A stretch of 64,000 bases of DNA from Ecdyonurus torrentis. Taxonomy: Eukaryota > Arthropoda > Insecta > Ephemeroptera > Heptageniidae. Where the stretch lies: NCBI GenBank assembly GCA_949318235.1, contig OX439131.1, forward strand, positions 46,387,746 through 46,451,745, in the 5' to 3' direction. The notes under the pieces are model-generated. The model saw nothing but the letters and a program-made list of their open reading frames with translations. It made no database searches and had not been told where the DNA came from. Shown in pieces: positions 27,738-34,680 of this stretch (positions are counted from its first letter, which is position 1; the number at the start of each line of letters is the position of its first letter). The position numbers and the translations under genes were made by a program.

Positions 27738-29754
27738 ACATTATTAAGGACAATTAACCATCGCGGTAAGGTACGATAAATTTGAAAGGGAGAGATAGAG
27801 GCAGGCCTAAAACATCATGGTCTGAGGTGGTTGGAAGATGTTTGAAAAATAAGAATGTACGCAGTATGAAATGCAAAAGGAAATGTATGAAACAATTAAG
27901 GTATTAGACTGGAGGAAGCAAGTGAAGTATGTCAGGATAGGAAGTTGTGGAGGTCTATCACTGGGTCAGGATAAAACATCTGTGTTGTTGGCTTACCCCG
28001 AAAGGGATTAGAGCGTCATGCTATGTATGTAAGTATGTATATAACATTATACATAGCTCGGCCATACCGAGCTGGTATGGCCGAGTGGTGAAGGCAGCTG
28101 ACTCGCAACTCTGTCCTCCTCACCGAGTATAGGTTTGAGCACAGTAGATGATACAGTAGTCCATTTCCTATACTGAGAATGTCAGATCAATGCGCGCCAT
28201 AATTCCGACTGGGTGAAGTGGGCTGAACTACATGCGTAACGTTACTTCAGTTACTTTTAGTTCAGCCCGCTTCACCCAGTCGGAATTATGGCGCATTTTT
28301 TTGATCTGACATTCCCAGTATAGGAGATGGACTACTGTATCATCTACTGTGAGGTTTGAGCCACTGCTGGGTGCGTACGTGAAGTGTGAGAGCACAACTT
28401 GTTGCACGATGCATGTTTACATGCATTCCATGACGACGCACAGTATTCGGGAGGTGCATGATTGATTGCACCGACCAGCCTGCCTAGATGTTTCCACGGT
28501 TTCTCTAGGCTGTCATGGCGAATGCCAAGCTGTGTACCTAGGCCGTGGCCGGCCCGTGTGTGCTTTTCCATTAATTGGAGTCGATAAGACAACGTCTTGA
28601 CTGGGATTGGTGTATAGCACGATAACACAATATATGGCAAGTATATCCTCTGTATATATGTGCACGTTATTTTTTATGTTTATTTTTTATTTTGTACATT
28701 ACAGTATACTGTAATACATGTGATAATGCAGCAGAAGTATTGCCGTGTAAGAAAGATAGCATCAGTAATTATGCAAAGCGACTTGTTTTAAAAAACTATT
28801 TCATAGTATAATTAAAAAAAACAAAACATATAATAATAAATTGTGTAATTATAATTACTTCTGGACAAGTCCCTTTTAATTTTTAATTAATTCTGTACTT
28901 TATAGATCTATATATTATTGTGGTGTAGTGGTTAGCGTGCTCGTTTGACATGCTGGAGGTTCGGCGTTCGTTACCAAGCCGGGTTGGCCTTGTAGGCCAG
29001 CTTGTAAGAGCGATGGTTAGAACGGTGAAGTTTCAGTGTGTTTCACTGTGTACGTTTCCGCTGCAATGCGTGGGTTGGCCAGGCAGTTTGACCACCTCTT
29101 GTCCATAGTGGCGAGTGCTGCCGTCGTAAGATTTGGTGGTCCGAGCTGCACAGGGATGGTATTAGGAGCCCAGAGGATAGTGGTATTAAGGGTAGAGCCT
29201 GTGGTCTGGTAAGCCACAGATCATTGTAAGCCCTCTTACTAAAAAGGATTCGTCCTGGCCTACCCCGAAAGGGATTATGGCGTCATGATATGTGTGTGTG
29301 TGTGTGTGTGTATAAAATGTATATTACAATGTTATGATGTTATGATTCAATAAAAAAAACATATATAAATATTTTTGGTCGTTAATTTAATAATTAATTT
29401 TTAGTGAATTTAGAAATAAATATTCTATTAATTTTTTATATTATTGACTGCTATGTGCATGTTTTTTTATTGCATGCACATCGCCTGCAAAAAACTGTAT
29501 GCGAGTTGACTGAAATTTGATACATTTTCTGGCAGTTTGCATGCAAAAAAATTGTATGTAACGTGCCTGCATATTTGACTGCCTTTTTCCCTGTTTTTAG
29601 CAGGTAATTTACATGGAAACTTTTTTGTAGGGGTATTGCAAAGTACAGGATACAAAACATGTACTGTACCTGCCATAGGTATAGTACTTTTTTTCCGTGC
29701 AGTTTTATGGAGAAGTTTTAGTAAAAGAGTTTTTTTTATTAATATTATTATAGT

Positions 29755-29805
<51 letters not shown>

Positions 29806-32800
29806 TTTACAATATTATTATTTTCAAACGTGTATTTTGATCTTTTTTTTCCCATAAAAAAATTGCCTAAGGAATTTTAAACAGGTCTCTTAATTTCTAT
29901 GTTATCCCCCCCTCCCGCACCTATAAAATGATATAATTTTATACAATATAAATATAAGGCTTACAATTTGTATTTATTTACAATTTATTTTTAGTTTGTA
30001 TCGTGTATCATTTTTGTTTGCCTCTCGAAAAGCAAAAAAAAAAAAAAAAAATGCTGTTTTTCTAATTATAAAATTAGACTTTTCTTGCATTATAAGATTT
30101 AGAATGTTGCTCTATATATATGAAATTGTATGAATTGTTGTCCAATTATTTTATAACTAATCATTAAGATTATTATTTTACTTTTATTAACTATAATTAT
30201 AATAATATATGGGTTTTATTTAGAGGCCATATGCATACAAGATAAACACCCATGGTCGTCTGACGTATACGTATTTAACAAAAACCAGTTTTTTTTTCTC
30301 ACCAGAATATTGAAAAAGGAAAATGTTGAGAACAATTTTAACTAAAATTTATTAAATTTAATTAAAAACTTGTAGACGCAGTTATCGTAAAAAAGGTATC
30401 TTGTAATGTTTTGATTAGCCTTTAATGACAGACTAGAAAATGAAAGGCTTAAATAAAAGAAGTGACCCAGTTTTGATTTCTGGAAATAATTGGAAATATA
30501 AAATTAAGATCTTTATCCATTTCTTAAATAGAAGGGGGGGGGGGAGGGAAGGAGGAGGGTAATGTCATATTGGAGCACGGATATTTTTGGGAGAGATATT
30601 TGTGTATGTGCGACATAATTTAAATGGTATTCAATAAAACAAATTATTGTTCTTTTCAAACAATAAGTAATTGCTAAAGTTTTAATTATATGGAAATATT
30701 TACAATTTACAGCAATAAAAAAAGTGAAGTTACAATACGATAATACAATATTTAATGATTAATATAAGTTGAGAACTTAAATTTTTTTTATGTATATTTA
30801 ATCTAAATCATTGGTCTTTTATTATTTACTAATGACTACGACTTAAACCTAATTAGACATTTAGACATAATTAAGAAACTTTTAATCAATCGTCATCAAA
30901 AGTGTGATGTAGTATAATTAAAAAAATATATATATGAATATATTTTAAAAACATAATTACACATATTATACAAAATTTAGAGGAAACACTCTTTCATTAT
31001 AGTTTTTAAATAAAATTCCAATTTTTTATGATTATTATTATGTAATTATATACCCATATAAGATATTACAGCTCGTTCTGTTCACTATACACACAAATAT
31101 TGAACCAGCTTCTAAATTTTCCTATGTTAAACACATCTGATCATGACGCTATTACCTGTTTATTACGTTTATTGTATGGTGGATCATTGTTATTTCTAAT
31201 TATTAAATACTTTCTTAAATTTGTGTTTTCCGTGTGGAATTTATATTATGTATTGCGTTTGATTGTAGAATAGGTAAAATAAATATATTGTTGAATACAC
31301 TTATTAGAATTATATATATATTTTTTAATACTAAACTTTTGTGCAGGCTATCTTGGTCGTTCTTTTCAACCAGTTTGTGGTTGGATTTCCTATCTCGTAC
31401 CTTGGCTTTACCTTGAACAGTAAATACGGCACCCCGCCACCCTCGTCCAGGACTTTGCCCACTCTACATTGCATTCTCTTAAGCCACCTGTGCATGTTAC
31501 TTGTTTACGAAGTCACGTTTTACTACTCACACAGGTAAGTTTAATTTATATCAAAATGATAGGAGAAAACCAGTAAGGGTCTTATTACATAGTGAAGAGA
31601 GTCCCATAGCTTGTTGAAAATCTTGTTAGCACATAGATAAAAGAAACTAACATTGGATAGCTGTTGGAATTTAACTTCAAGAGAAATTGAGTCCTTATAT
31701 GAGATGAGTCCCATGGAAATTTCAGTCCTTGCAGACTCAGAGAGAAACTATGAATGCGATGGTCAAATCAAAACACACTCCATTTCTCTTTATATAGTTT
31801 AATGCCGAAATCTCTCCATTTTTTTATTTTTTTTTAATCACTGTGCTAGCAAGATTTTCACCGAGCTATGGGACTTGCTGGTTTCTCCTATCCTTTTCTT
31901 TCAAATTTATCACATACCTTAATATGACACACAGGTACAATAAGTGTTATTATTTTACCTTACCCCTATTTCTTTAAATAATAAACAGTATAGTTAAATA
32001 CATTAAATAATTAAACTATGCTGTATTGACCAATTTCTATATTACAGAGCACAAATGTTGCTCTTTAGTAATAAAATAAGTAATTATGCTGAACTTATAT
32101 ACTGTATATTATGCTATGTAGTATAATAATCAGTAATCACTCATAAAAAAAAATGTGTTGCAATGCACAAATTTATGTTTTTGCTGCATTGAGCTATCAT
32201 AATATATCATAAATATTTATATTTGTTTGTTTGTGATAAATAAATACAAATTCGATGTTATTGAAAATGTTTTCTCTGAGACGTTGACCTTATCTTTGTT
32301 TACAACTTAGATTGCTGCACAATCGCTACCTCTACAAACATATTCACAAGCTACATCACGAGTGGACCTCACCTATCGCGATCACCGCAATCTACTGCCA
32401 CCCCGTGGAGCACGTGTTGTCTAACATGATACCTACCACTTTGGGCATCATCTTATTACGACCTAACGTGGTGACCGCGTGGTCGTGGTATTGTCTGGTC
32501 CTCATCAGTACACTTTACCAACATTCTGGCTACCATCTGCCTTTCGTCTTCTCCAGCGAGTATCACAACTTTCATCATCTCAAGTAAGTTATTGATTGTA
32601 TGTCTTAATGACGATCAGGAGGGGTGTTCTGTAAGCTCTCGTTTGACTTCTCGGTACCGAATTCATTGTTAAACCTTATATGGATGTCGATATCGAGAAG
32701 TAAAACGATATCTTAGGGAACCCCAGAAGTGATTGTTTTGATGCATATTCACTGAAAAAAATAAGTTGCATTACTTCAGTTACGAATCCTAACTTATTTG

Positions 32801-33985
32801 AGATCAACACTTTTGAGTTATTATGAGCAGCTAAAATAATGCATTTTAGTATTTTAGCAAGTTATTAACAATAGCTAATTTAAGTTGTTTTCAGTTTTTT
32901 TGGGCTATTTTAAGTTAAATTAGCTATCGTTAATAATTTACCAATATGCATTATTTTAGATGCTCATAAAAATAGCTCAAAACTGTTTATCTCAAATACT
33001 TTAGGATTCGTAATTGAAGTAATTTTTTTTTTTTTTTTTTTTTTTTGGTGTATATGATATTATTTATTGATTTATTATTAATATTTGTGCATTGGTACTT
33101 TCTGAACTTTGTAAGAGAAATCCAAGAGTATTTAAAAATTAAGATGCGTCAACATGCAAATACTTCAATTATGAAGGTTTGGAAATAAACGCTCATGCGA
33201 GACTCATCAGTAATTTTTTTCCTAAACCACGAAAAAATGACGTTCATTTAATGTTTTTTAAATAAAAATGTGCATTTCTTGTAGCAAGAGAACATGTTTT
33301 ACGAAAATCATGAGTGTCCATATAGCTACTTTATTATTATCAGGCTTCTTCTTATTTCAACTCTACATAAAATATAACAGTGATACTCTATTTTATACCA
33401 GTGATAAAAATTAGGATCTGTGACTAAATTAGATGCGGGAGAAAAAAAAAGTATATTAAAATTAGCATAGGGTCTTGAAATGAAAGTATTATTCACATGA
33501 CGCGTAAATTTGACACGTGTCGAAGGATAAACAAAGTTTGAACAATGTAAACAAATGGAGCCATTCGCACATGTTTTCTTCAAAAACCATTTTTTTATTA
33601 TATCCGTCAACGCGCGTCACATGTACGCGTCATGTAAAAAAATTTCATAATTCAAAATATTGCATTGTAACCCTTCAATTTTACATACATTTAGTGAGTT
33701 TGTCTTATCATTATATAAGCATAACGTATAGTCACTGTGCCATATGATAAAAAAATAAATTGCAACTCTTATTTAATGTAGCTCTTTTTTTTCCCCCAGC
33801 TTTAAACTGATTTTAATTTTCTCAGATTCCAAGTTAACTACGGCAGCGTGGGCTTGATGGACGCTCTGCACGGTACTGACGATGCCTTCAACCAATCTCT
33901 CGCATCACACAGACACTTCAGACTGATGAGCTTTAAGTCAGCACGAGAAATCGTCCCTGATAACACAGACAAAAAGATCAATTAA
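4886..33985 (+). CDS. FAXDC2: FAXDC2-like fatty-acid/sterol hydroxylase, complete, six exons
   Basis: Joined exons: 4886-4984, 5691-5781, 6244-6386, 31347-31534, 32311-32583, 33826-33985, giving 317 residues and a TAA stop; all junctions are GT-AG and keep frame. Human FAXDC2 is of similar length (about 333). The product belongs to the membrane-bound di-iron fatty-acid hydroxylase/sterol desaturase superfamily. Three histidine boxes are present: HRLLH (173-177), HKLHH (186-190) and HNFHH (259-263). Hydrophobic segments lie at about 18-35, 64-85, 112-130 and 150-170, with more between boxes 2 and 3, fitting an ER membrane protein. Human FAXDC2 is linked to sterol synthesis; substrate here is inferred only. 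Intron 3 is about 25 kb and full of transposons. The start codon follows an acceptor-like TTTTAG, so a non-coding 5' exon is likely. Related C4-methylsterol oxidases are an alternative name. Confidence 0.9.
5036..5186. repeat. (TTTA)n microsatellite in FAXDC2 intron 1
   Basis: Nearly pure TTTA repeats with one TTAG interruption near 5,104, running directly towards the (CTCA)n tract. Confidence 0.97.
5197..5650. repeat. 454-bp perfect (CTCA)n microsatellite
   Basis: More than 110 uninterrupted CTCA copies. The tract makes open frames (repeating Leu-Thr-His-Ser), which are not genes. It ends 40 bp before exon 2, so it is the upstream pyrimidine-rich part of the intron. Confidence 0.98.
5691..5781 (+). 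CDS. FAXDC2: FAXDC2-like exon 2
   Basis: The acceptor is TCCTCCTCAG|ATATGG; the donor is TATG|GTAATG, leaving phase 1. It reads [20 protein letters not shown] and on to TLWVYG. An upstream CAG (5,675-5,677) would lead to an early stop, so the second acceptor is chosen. Confidence 0.88.
5917..6112. mobile_element. Small foldback MITE in FAXDC2 intron 2
   Basis: The ends are inverted: ATGATGCCCCAAAGCCCTTC at the left and GAAGGGTTTTGGGTCATCAT at the right, with further pairing inward (TCCTACGAGAT / TCTCGCAGGA). Confidence 0.7.
6244..6386 (+). CDS. FAXDC2: FAXDC2-like exon 3
   Basis: Between TTTGCAG and GTAGTG; phase 1 in, phase 0 out. Encodes the second membrane segment ([20 protein letters not shown]) then [20 protein letters not shown], a KIQP-type stretch common in this hydroxylase family. 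Confidence 0.92.
6440..7023. other. Intronic sequence, start of FAXDC2 intron 3
   Basis: No exon or clear transposon is seen. There is a poly(A) run at 6,904-6,925 and the phrase AACTCTTCAGTAC near 6,967, echoed near 8,515 on the other side of the 7,024-8,404 element. Confidence 0.4.
7024..8404. mobile_element. Non-autonomous transposon, CCCATGAAAAAAAAA ends, GGAAC/GGAATGCATTCC words
   Basis: The left edge is CCCATGAAAAAAAAAATCG and the right edge the inverse (TTTTTTTTTTCATGGG). Just inside both ends lie repeated short words: GTTCCAA, TTGGAACCC, TTGGCACCC on the left; TTGGAATGCATTCC and AGTGTTCGCACAC on the right. The middle (about 7,250-8,200) is AT-rich without a coding frame. No clear target duplication is visible; flanks are GTAA and AACT. 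Confidence 0.6.
8405..9132. other. Intronic AT-rich sequence
   Basis: An inverted pair around 8,740-8,840 (AAATTAGACATGAAGCCGTT / AACGTGTTCATGTCTAATTT) suggests a small foldback element. No exon is seen. Confidence 0.4.
9135..9380. mobile_element. Transposon terminus with GCATGCAAAA / ACATTGTATG words
   Basis: TA is followed by CCCCTACAAAAAAGTTT, then repeated words (TTGTATGCAGG, CATGCAAAATACATG, TGCATGTACC, TGCATGCAAAA). The inverse edge AAACTTTTTTGTAGGGG followed by TA occurs at 29,617-29,633 with the same words inside. These may be two ends of one element of 20.5 kb or two solo members. Confidence 0.5.
10030..11190. repeat. Minisatellite of about 75-110 bp units
   Basis: A unit containing TTGTTCTGCAATCTTGAAGT, CGTCAATTTATTGTCCAGG and GCAAGCTAAAAAAA recurs more than ten times. 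The unit length varies mainly with its poly(A) run. It lies inside the CAAGATCTTG element. Confidence 0.9.
11516..11945. repeat. Minisatellite of about 60-bp units with AATCTTGC...GCAAGAT
   Basis: Seven or so copies of a unit with GAAAATCTTGCTTTGACTCT, TGCAAGATCACCTCAAGATA and AAAACCGTTA. Each unit contains the same TCTTGC/GCAAGA word as the subterminal arrays, in inverted orientation. Confidence 0.9.
11950..12520. other. Unique-looking core of the CAAGATCTTG element
   Basis: No open frame of note and no recognised domain. It contains a poly(A) run near 12,098-12,114. Confidence 0.4.
13375..14838. mobile_element. 1.46-kb foldback element
   Basis: Two arms of about 700 bp are inverted copies: left TTTGGGCAAAATTTGAATTT onward, right ending in AAATTTCAGATTTTGACCCA. 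They meet at a short loop at about 14,105-14,140. Open frames of 76-79 codons in the arms are mirror images of each other and carry no recognised domain. Confidence 0.85.
15630..15785. repeat. Subterminal array of ACGCTCGTTTAACGCACGTT words
   Basis: The words CGTTTAACG, CGTTAAACG, CGTTTTACG and ACGTACGTTTAACG repeat about every 10-12 bp; several are palindromes. Confidence 0.9.
15790..16888. other. Body of the 5.7-kb transposon, left part
   Basis: No coding frame with a recognised domain. Around 16,335-16,400 the words CACGGGCCG, CACGAGCCG and CGTGCCGGAAACGATCGGG echo the ends of the host element, so a further diverged end may be present. Confidence 0.35.
16891..17616. mobile_element. 726-bp foldback element with inverted minisatellite
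   Basis: Ends are ATGGTCTACGGTGCGC (inverted at the right, GCGCACCGTAGACCAT) with TA on both outer sides (16,889-16,890, 17,617-17,618). Inside, a unit of about 28-30 bp, AAGTCTACGGTGCGCACCAC plus a variable linker, repeats; the last part is inverted. Overlapping frames on both strands give repeated cysteine/histidine-rich peptides; these are repeat artefacts. Confidence 0.85.
17729..17779. repeat. poly(A) followed by (GA)n
   Basis: A 24-bp A run passes into a GA dinucleotide run. Confidence 0.9.
18006..19329. mobile_element. hAT-type non-autonomous transposon
   Basis: Left end CAGTGGCGGTCC, right end GGACTGCCACTG (inverse CAGTGGCAGTCC). The 8-bp CCTTTGAT stands on both sides (17,998-18,005 and 19,330-19,337). 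CAGTGGC ends and 8-bp duplications are characteristic of hAT elements. Subterminal GGGTCCGGGGAC and GGGCCCGGGGATATCC also fit. The interior holds no transposase; an inverted repeat at 18,650-18,905 (ACATTGTCCTGGATCGAC / GTCGATACG-TGGACATTGCCCTC) is a passenger repeat also found at 37.6 and 41.3 kb. Confidence 0.9.
19340..20030. other. Body of the 5.7-kb transposon, middle
   Basis: AT-rich with several T runs; tandem-like TGCCATATACCATA words at 19,829-19,872. No gene is seen. Confidence 0.4.
20032..20471. mobile_element. 440-bp foldback MITE
   Basis: Ends AATGAGGAAGGTGAATT and its inverse AATTCACCTTCCTCATT. Arms pair along most of their length (for example AAAATCGTCCTAAAAAGACT against AGTCTTTTTAGGGCGATTTT), with a middle hairpin around GGTTCAGTAGCCAG / CTGGTTACTGAACC. 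Confidence 0.85.
20646..20679. repeat. (CT)n microsatellite
   Basis: Uninterrupted CT run followed by a T run at 20,699-20,718. Confidence 0.9.
21430..23090. repeat. 126-bp minisatellite in inverted halves
   Basis: The unit contains GGGTGCCACCCCTGCAAATA, AAATTTCTCCGATCTCGGTG, CAATCAACGTCGGTACTAGG and TTAACTAAGATGATGGTGTC. About seven copies run in one direction to about 22,350 and about six run inverted to 23,090. A diverged relative is the array at 38,395-39,310. The open frames across it on both strands are repeat artefacts. Confidence 0.92.
23846..24400. other. Intronic sequence after the foldback element
   Basis: A purine-rich GAGAAGCAGAAGAGAAGCGG stretch follows the element; otherwise no feature is recognised. 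Confidence 0.4.
24412..24880. mobile_element. Nested inverted-repeat element
   Basis: The block CGCATATTCTTGATTTTACA near 24,428, its inverse AAATCAAGAATATGTGAATA near 24,533, another direct copy near 24,735 and another inverse near 24,828 make four arms. A central palindrome, ACGATATGACAC / GTGTCATATCGTTTGATAAT, lies at 24,610-24,680. Confidence 0.7.
25485..25516. repeat. poly(A) run
   Basis: A run of about 32 A residues. Confidence 0.9.
25626..25755. mobile_element. CAGTCAACC MITE, copy 1 (TA target)
   Basis: Ends CAGTCAACCAGGGTGACTTT and its inverse AAAGTCACCCGAGTTGACTG, with TA outside both. TA duplications suggest Tc1/mariner-type mobilisation; sister copies are at 57,127-57,270 and 58,623-58,771. 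Confidence 0.8.
25885..26049. mobile_element. Foldback MITE with CTTTACAAATT arms, copy 1
   Basis: Contains CTACGCTTTACAAATTCCAA and an inverted AATTGTAAAGTGTACTTCAT, ending CACTTCGATGGATAAGCA. The same blocks occur at 56,334-56,519. Confidence 0.6.
26124..26600. mobile_element. AGAAGACT...AGTCTTCT foldback element, copy 1
   Basis: Arms such as GTGCTAGCAGACGACTTTGT and its inverse, and CTTGAGTTAGAATTATT and its inverse, pair around 26,350. A second copy lies at 43,538-44,094. Its right edge is the site where the adjacent hAT element inserted. Confidence 0.8.
26606..27328. mobile_element. hAT-type non-autonomous element with TAGGCTGACCA ends
   Basis: Left end TAGGCTGACCAGACGTCCCG, right end ATATGGTCAGCCTA. 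The 8-bp TCTAAGTG duplicates at 26,598-26,605 and 27,329-27,336, as for hAT elements. No transposase is encoded. A decayed inverted copy ends at 44,566. Confidence 0.88.
27429..27520. repeat. Dispersed repeat also at the window end
   Basis: CAGTTTAAAAACACTATGCA and TATTTTTGAGAGCATTGATG match, with small differences, the block at 63,909-64,000. Confidence 0.7.
27680..27735. repeat. poly(A) tract, about 56 bp
   Basis: Longest A run in the window. It lies just before the truncated RTE copy. Confidence 0.95.
27765..28045 (+). mobile_element. 5'-truncated RTE LINE copy (3' end only)
   Basis: Matches the complement of the full-length RTE at 47,240-47,480: GGCAGGCCTAAAACATCATG, TGGGTCAGGATAAAACATCT, CTTACCCCGAAAGGGATTA, then a (TGTA)n-like tail. 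The last codons of the RT ORF and the 3'UTR are present; all upstream coding is missing, as is usual after incomplete reverse transcription. Confidence 0.92.
28064..28640 (+). mobile_element. tRNA(Leu/Ser)-derived SINE interrupted by a MITE
   Basis: The head TGGTATGGCCGAGTGGTGAA resembles the 5' half of tRNA-Leu/Ser with a box A (TGGCCGAGTGG). A box B (GGTTTGAGCCAC) is reformed if the MITE at 28,140-28,351 and one 9-bp duplicate are removed. The body 28,361-28,640 contains CATGCATTCCATGACGACGC, which recurs at 35,806-35,830. The 3' end is not resolved. It is a fossil, not a functional tRNA. Confidence 0.75.
28140..28351. mobile_element. 212-bp MITE with 9-bp target duplication
   Basis: Perfect 25-bp terminal inverted repeats begin CACAGTAGATGATACAGTAG. 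Most of the element folds back (GCCATAATTCCGACTGGGTG and its inverse). AGGTTTGAG flanks both sides (28,131-28,139, 28,352-28,360). A 9-bp duplication is typical of Mutator-like elements. Confidence 0.9.
28917..29311 (+). mobile_element. tRNA-derived SINE with an RTE 3' tail
   Basis: The head GTGGTGTAGTGGTTAGCGTG is box A-like and GGTTCGGCGTTCG box B-like. A body of about 250 bp follows. The end, CCTACCCCGAAAGGGATTAT plus GGCGTCATGATATG and a (TG)n tail, is nearly the 3' end of the RTE LINE (CTTACCCCGAAAGGGATT in the copy at 27,765-28,045). This is the arrangement by which SINEs borrow LINE reverse transcriptase. Confidence 0.88.
29455..29633. mobile_element. Transposon terminus, inverse of 9,135-9,380
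   Basis: Contains GCATGCAAAAAAATTGTATG, CCTGCATATTTGACTGCC and ends AAACTTTTTTGTAGGGG with TA at 29,634-29,635. Confidence 0.5.
29759..29801. repeat. (TA)n microsatellite
   Basis: TA dinucleotide run. Confidence 0.95.
29860..31340. other. Last part of FAXDC2 intron 3
   Basis: AT-rich. A G-run occurs at 30,534-30,544 and a poly(A) run at 30,033-30,051. No exon or bounded transposon is recognised. Confidence 0.4.
31347..31534 (+). CDS. FAXDC2: FAXDC2-like exon 4
   Basis: Between TTGTGCAG and GTAAGT; phase 0 in, phase 2 out. It reads [20 protein letters not shown], then [20 protein letters not shown] and [11 protein letters not shown]. The final H is the first residue of histidine box 1 (HRLLH), which is split across the next intron. 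Confidence 0.96.
31558..31892. mobile_element. GATAGGAGAAACC foldback MITE, copy 1
   Basis: Arms: GATAGGAGAAAACCAGTAAG, GAGTCCCATAGCTTGTTGAAAATCTTG, and their inverses ending TTGCTGGTTTCTCCTATC. Same family at 46,142-46,326, 56,618-56,694, 57,282-57,453 and 60,875-61,103. Confidence 0.75.
31970..32200. repeat. AGCATAA/TTATGCT word-repeat element, copy 3
   Basis: Blocks ATGCTGTATTGACCAATTTC, AGTAATTATGCTGAAC and TATATTATGCTATGTAGTAT match the copy at 37,810-38,015 closely. Confidence 0.6.
32311..32583 (+). CDS. FAXDC2: FAXDC2-like exon 5 (catalytic histidine boxes)
   Basis: Between AACTTAG and GTAAGT; phase 2 both sides. It carries the rest of box 1 (LLH), box 2 HKLHHEW, the [10 protein letters not shown] stretch and box 3 EYHNFHHLK. 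These residues bind the di-iron centre in this family, and none is missing. Confidence 0.97.
32752..33050. mobile_element. Foldback MITE in FAXDC2 intron 5
   Basis: GTTGCATTACTTCAGTTACG and its inverse CGTAATTGAAGTAATTT close arms that also pair through ATAATGCATTTT and TAGCTAATTTAAG-like blocks. Confidence 0.65.
33495..33634. mobile_element. Small inverted-repeat element with CATGACGCGTA ends
   Basis: Left CATGACGCGTAAATTTGACACGTG, right CACATGTACGCGTCATG. Inside, AAAGTTTGAACAATG-type sequence shows no frame of interest. Confidence 0.5.
33826..33985 (+). CDS. FAXDC2: FAXDC2-like exon 6 (C-terminus and stop)
   Basis: After TTTTCTCAG; phase 2 in. It reads [20 protein letters not shown] and ends [11 protein letters not shown] with TAA at 33,983-33,985. 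YGxxGxxDxLHGT is a typical end of this family. Confidence 0.97.
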
Positions 33986-34021
33986 CTTGATCGTCGTCTG
34001 CTCTGCGTACATTGATTTACT

Positions 34022-34027
34022 AATAAA
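34022..34027 (+). terminator. Poly(A) signal of the FAXDC2-like gene
   Basis: AATAAA, 36 bp after the stop codon, followed by GT-rich sequence. A very short 3'UTR is implied. Confidence 0.7.
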
Positions 34028-34137
34028 GAAGTAACTGTTTCAAACGATTTCAATTTGCGTGCCGTATACGTATCAACACTATCAACGTAGTACATATGTA
34101 CGTACGTAGTACAGTATCAACGTAATACATGTACGTA

Positions 34138-34256
34138 GTACAGGACCGCGATAATATGTTACCAGTCAAAAACTCGTGCTAAATTTCCAATGTTATTTTT
34201 ATGAGAAAAGCACGTGCTGGATTAAAATGTTAAAATATATTATCGGGTCCTGTGTA
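34138..34256. mobile_element. ACAGGACCGCGATAA MITE, copy 1
   Basis: TACAGGACCGCGATAATATG at the left and ATATTATCGGGTCCTGTGTA at the right are inverted. Copies at 41,691-41,806 and 42,555-42,682. Confidence 0.75.
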
Positions 34257-34680
34257 TACATTGAAACAGACGTGGATGTGATAGAAATCACCTGTGCTTG
34301 GTGTGGAATGTTGGTTGGCGGTGTGGCTTGACTTGTGTGTGTGCTACTGAGTTGCAGAGGTCGGCCAGGCATCCACGGTAATACTTGGATGTCGGCTGTC
34401 CACGCATGCAGTTTTCTGTGGTTTCCTGCATGCACCACCCTGTCGAATGACTGGGCAGTTCCTAACTATATAGGCCACAGCCGCTACCTTCCAATCCTTT
34501 CTACCAACACTCTACCTCTTCCTTTACATCCTTTCACCCCTCAAAGGGTAGATCAGGTTTAACATATGGGCGCTTGCGCCTTTCCTGGCTACCTTCTGTC
34601 ACTGCTCAACGGTCCTCTCGAATACGGGGGCTTAGTAAGACATACAGTAAATATAAAAAAAAAATAATAATAAATAAATC
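34257..34680. other. Unclassified repeat-like block
   Basis: GC-richer than its surroundings and ending in a poly(A)-like run at about 34,655, so an old retroposed SINE is possible. I find no clear box A or B. Its frames lack recognised domains. Confidence 0.3.

Noticed and set aside
28070..28145. Functional tRNA-Leu/Ser gene
   Set aside because: Box B is interrupted by a MITE and no acceptor 3' strand is present.
32500..32512. CTCATCAG as another antisense hammerhead core
   Set aside because: It is in FAXDC2 exon 5 coding sequence, with no GAAA or cleavage triplet at suitable distance.
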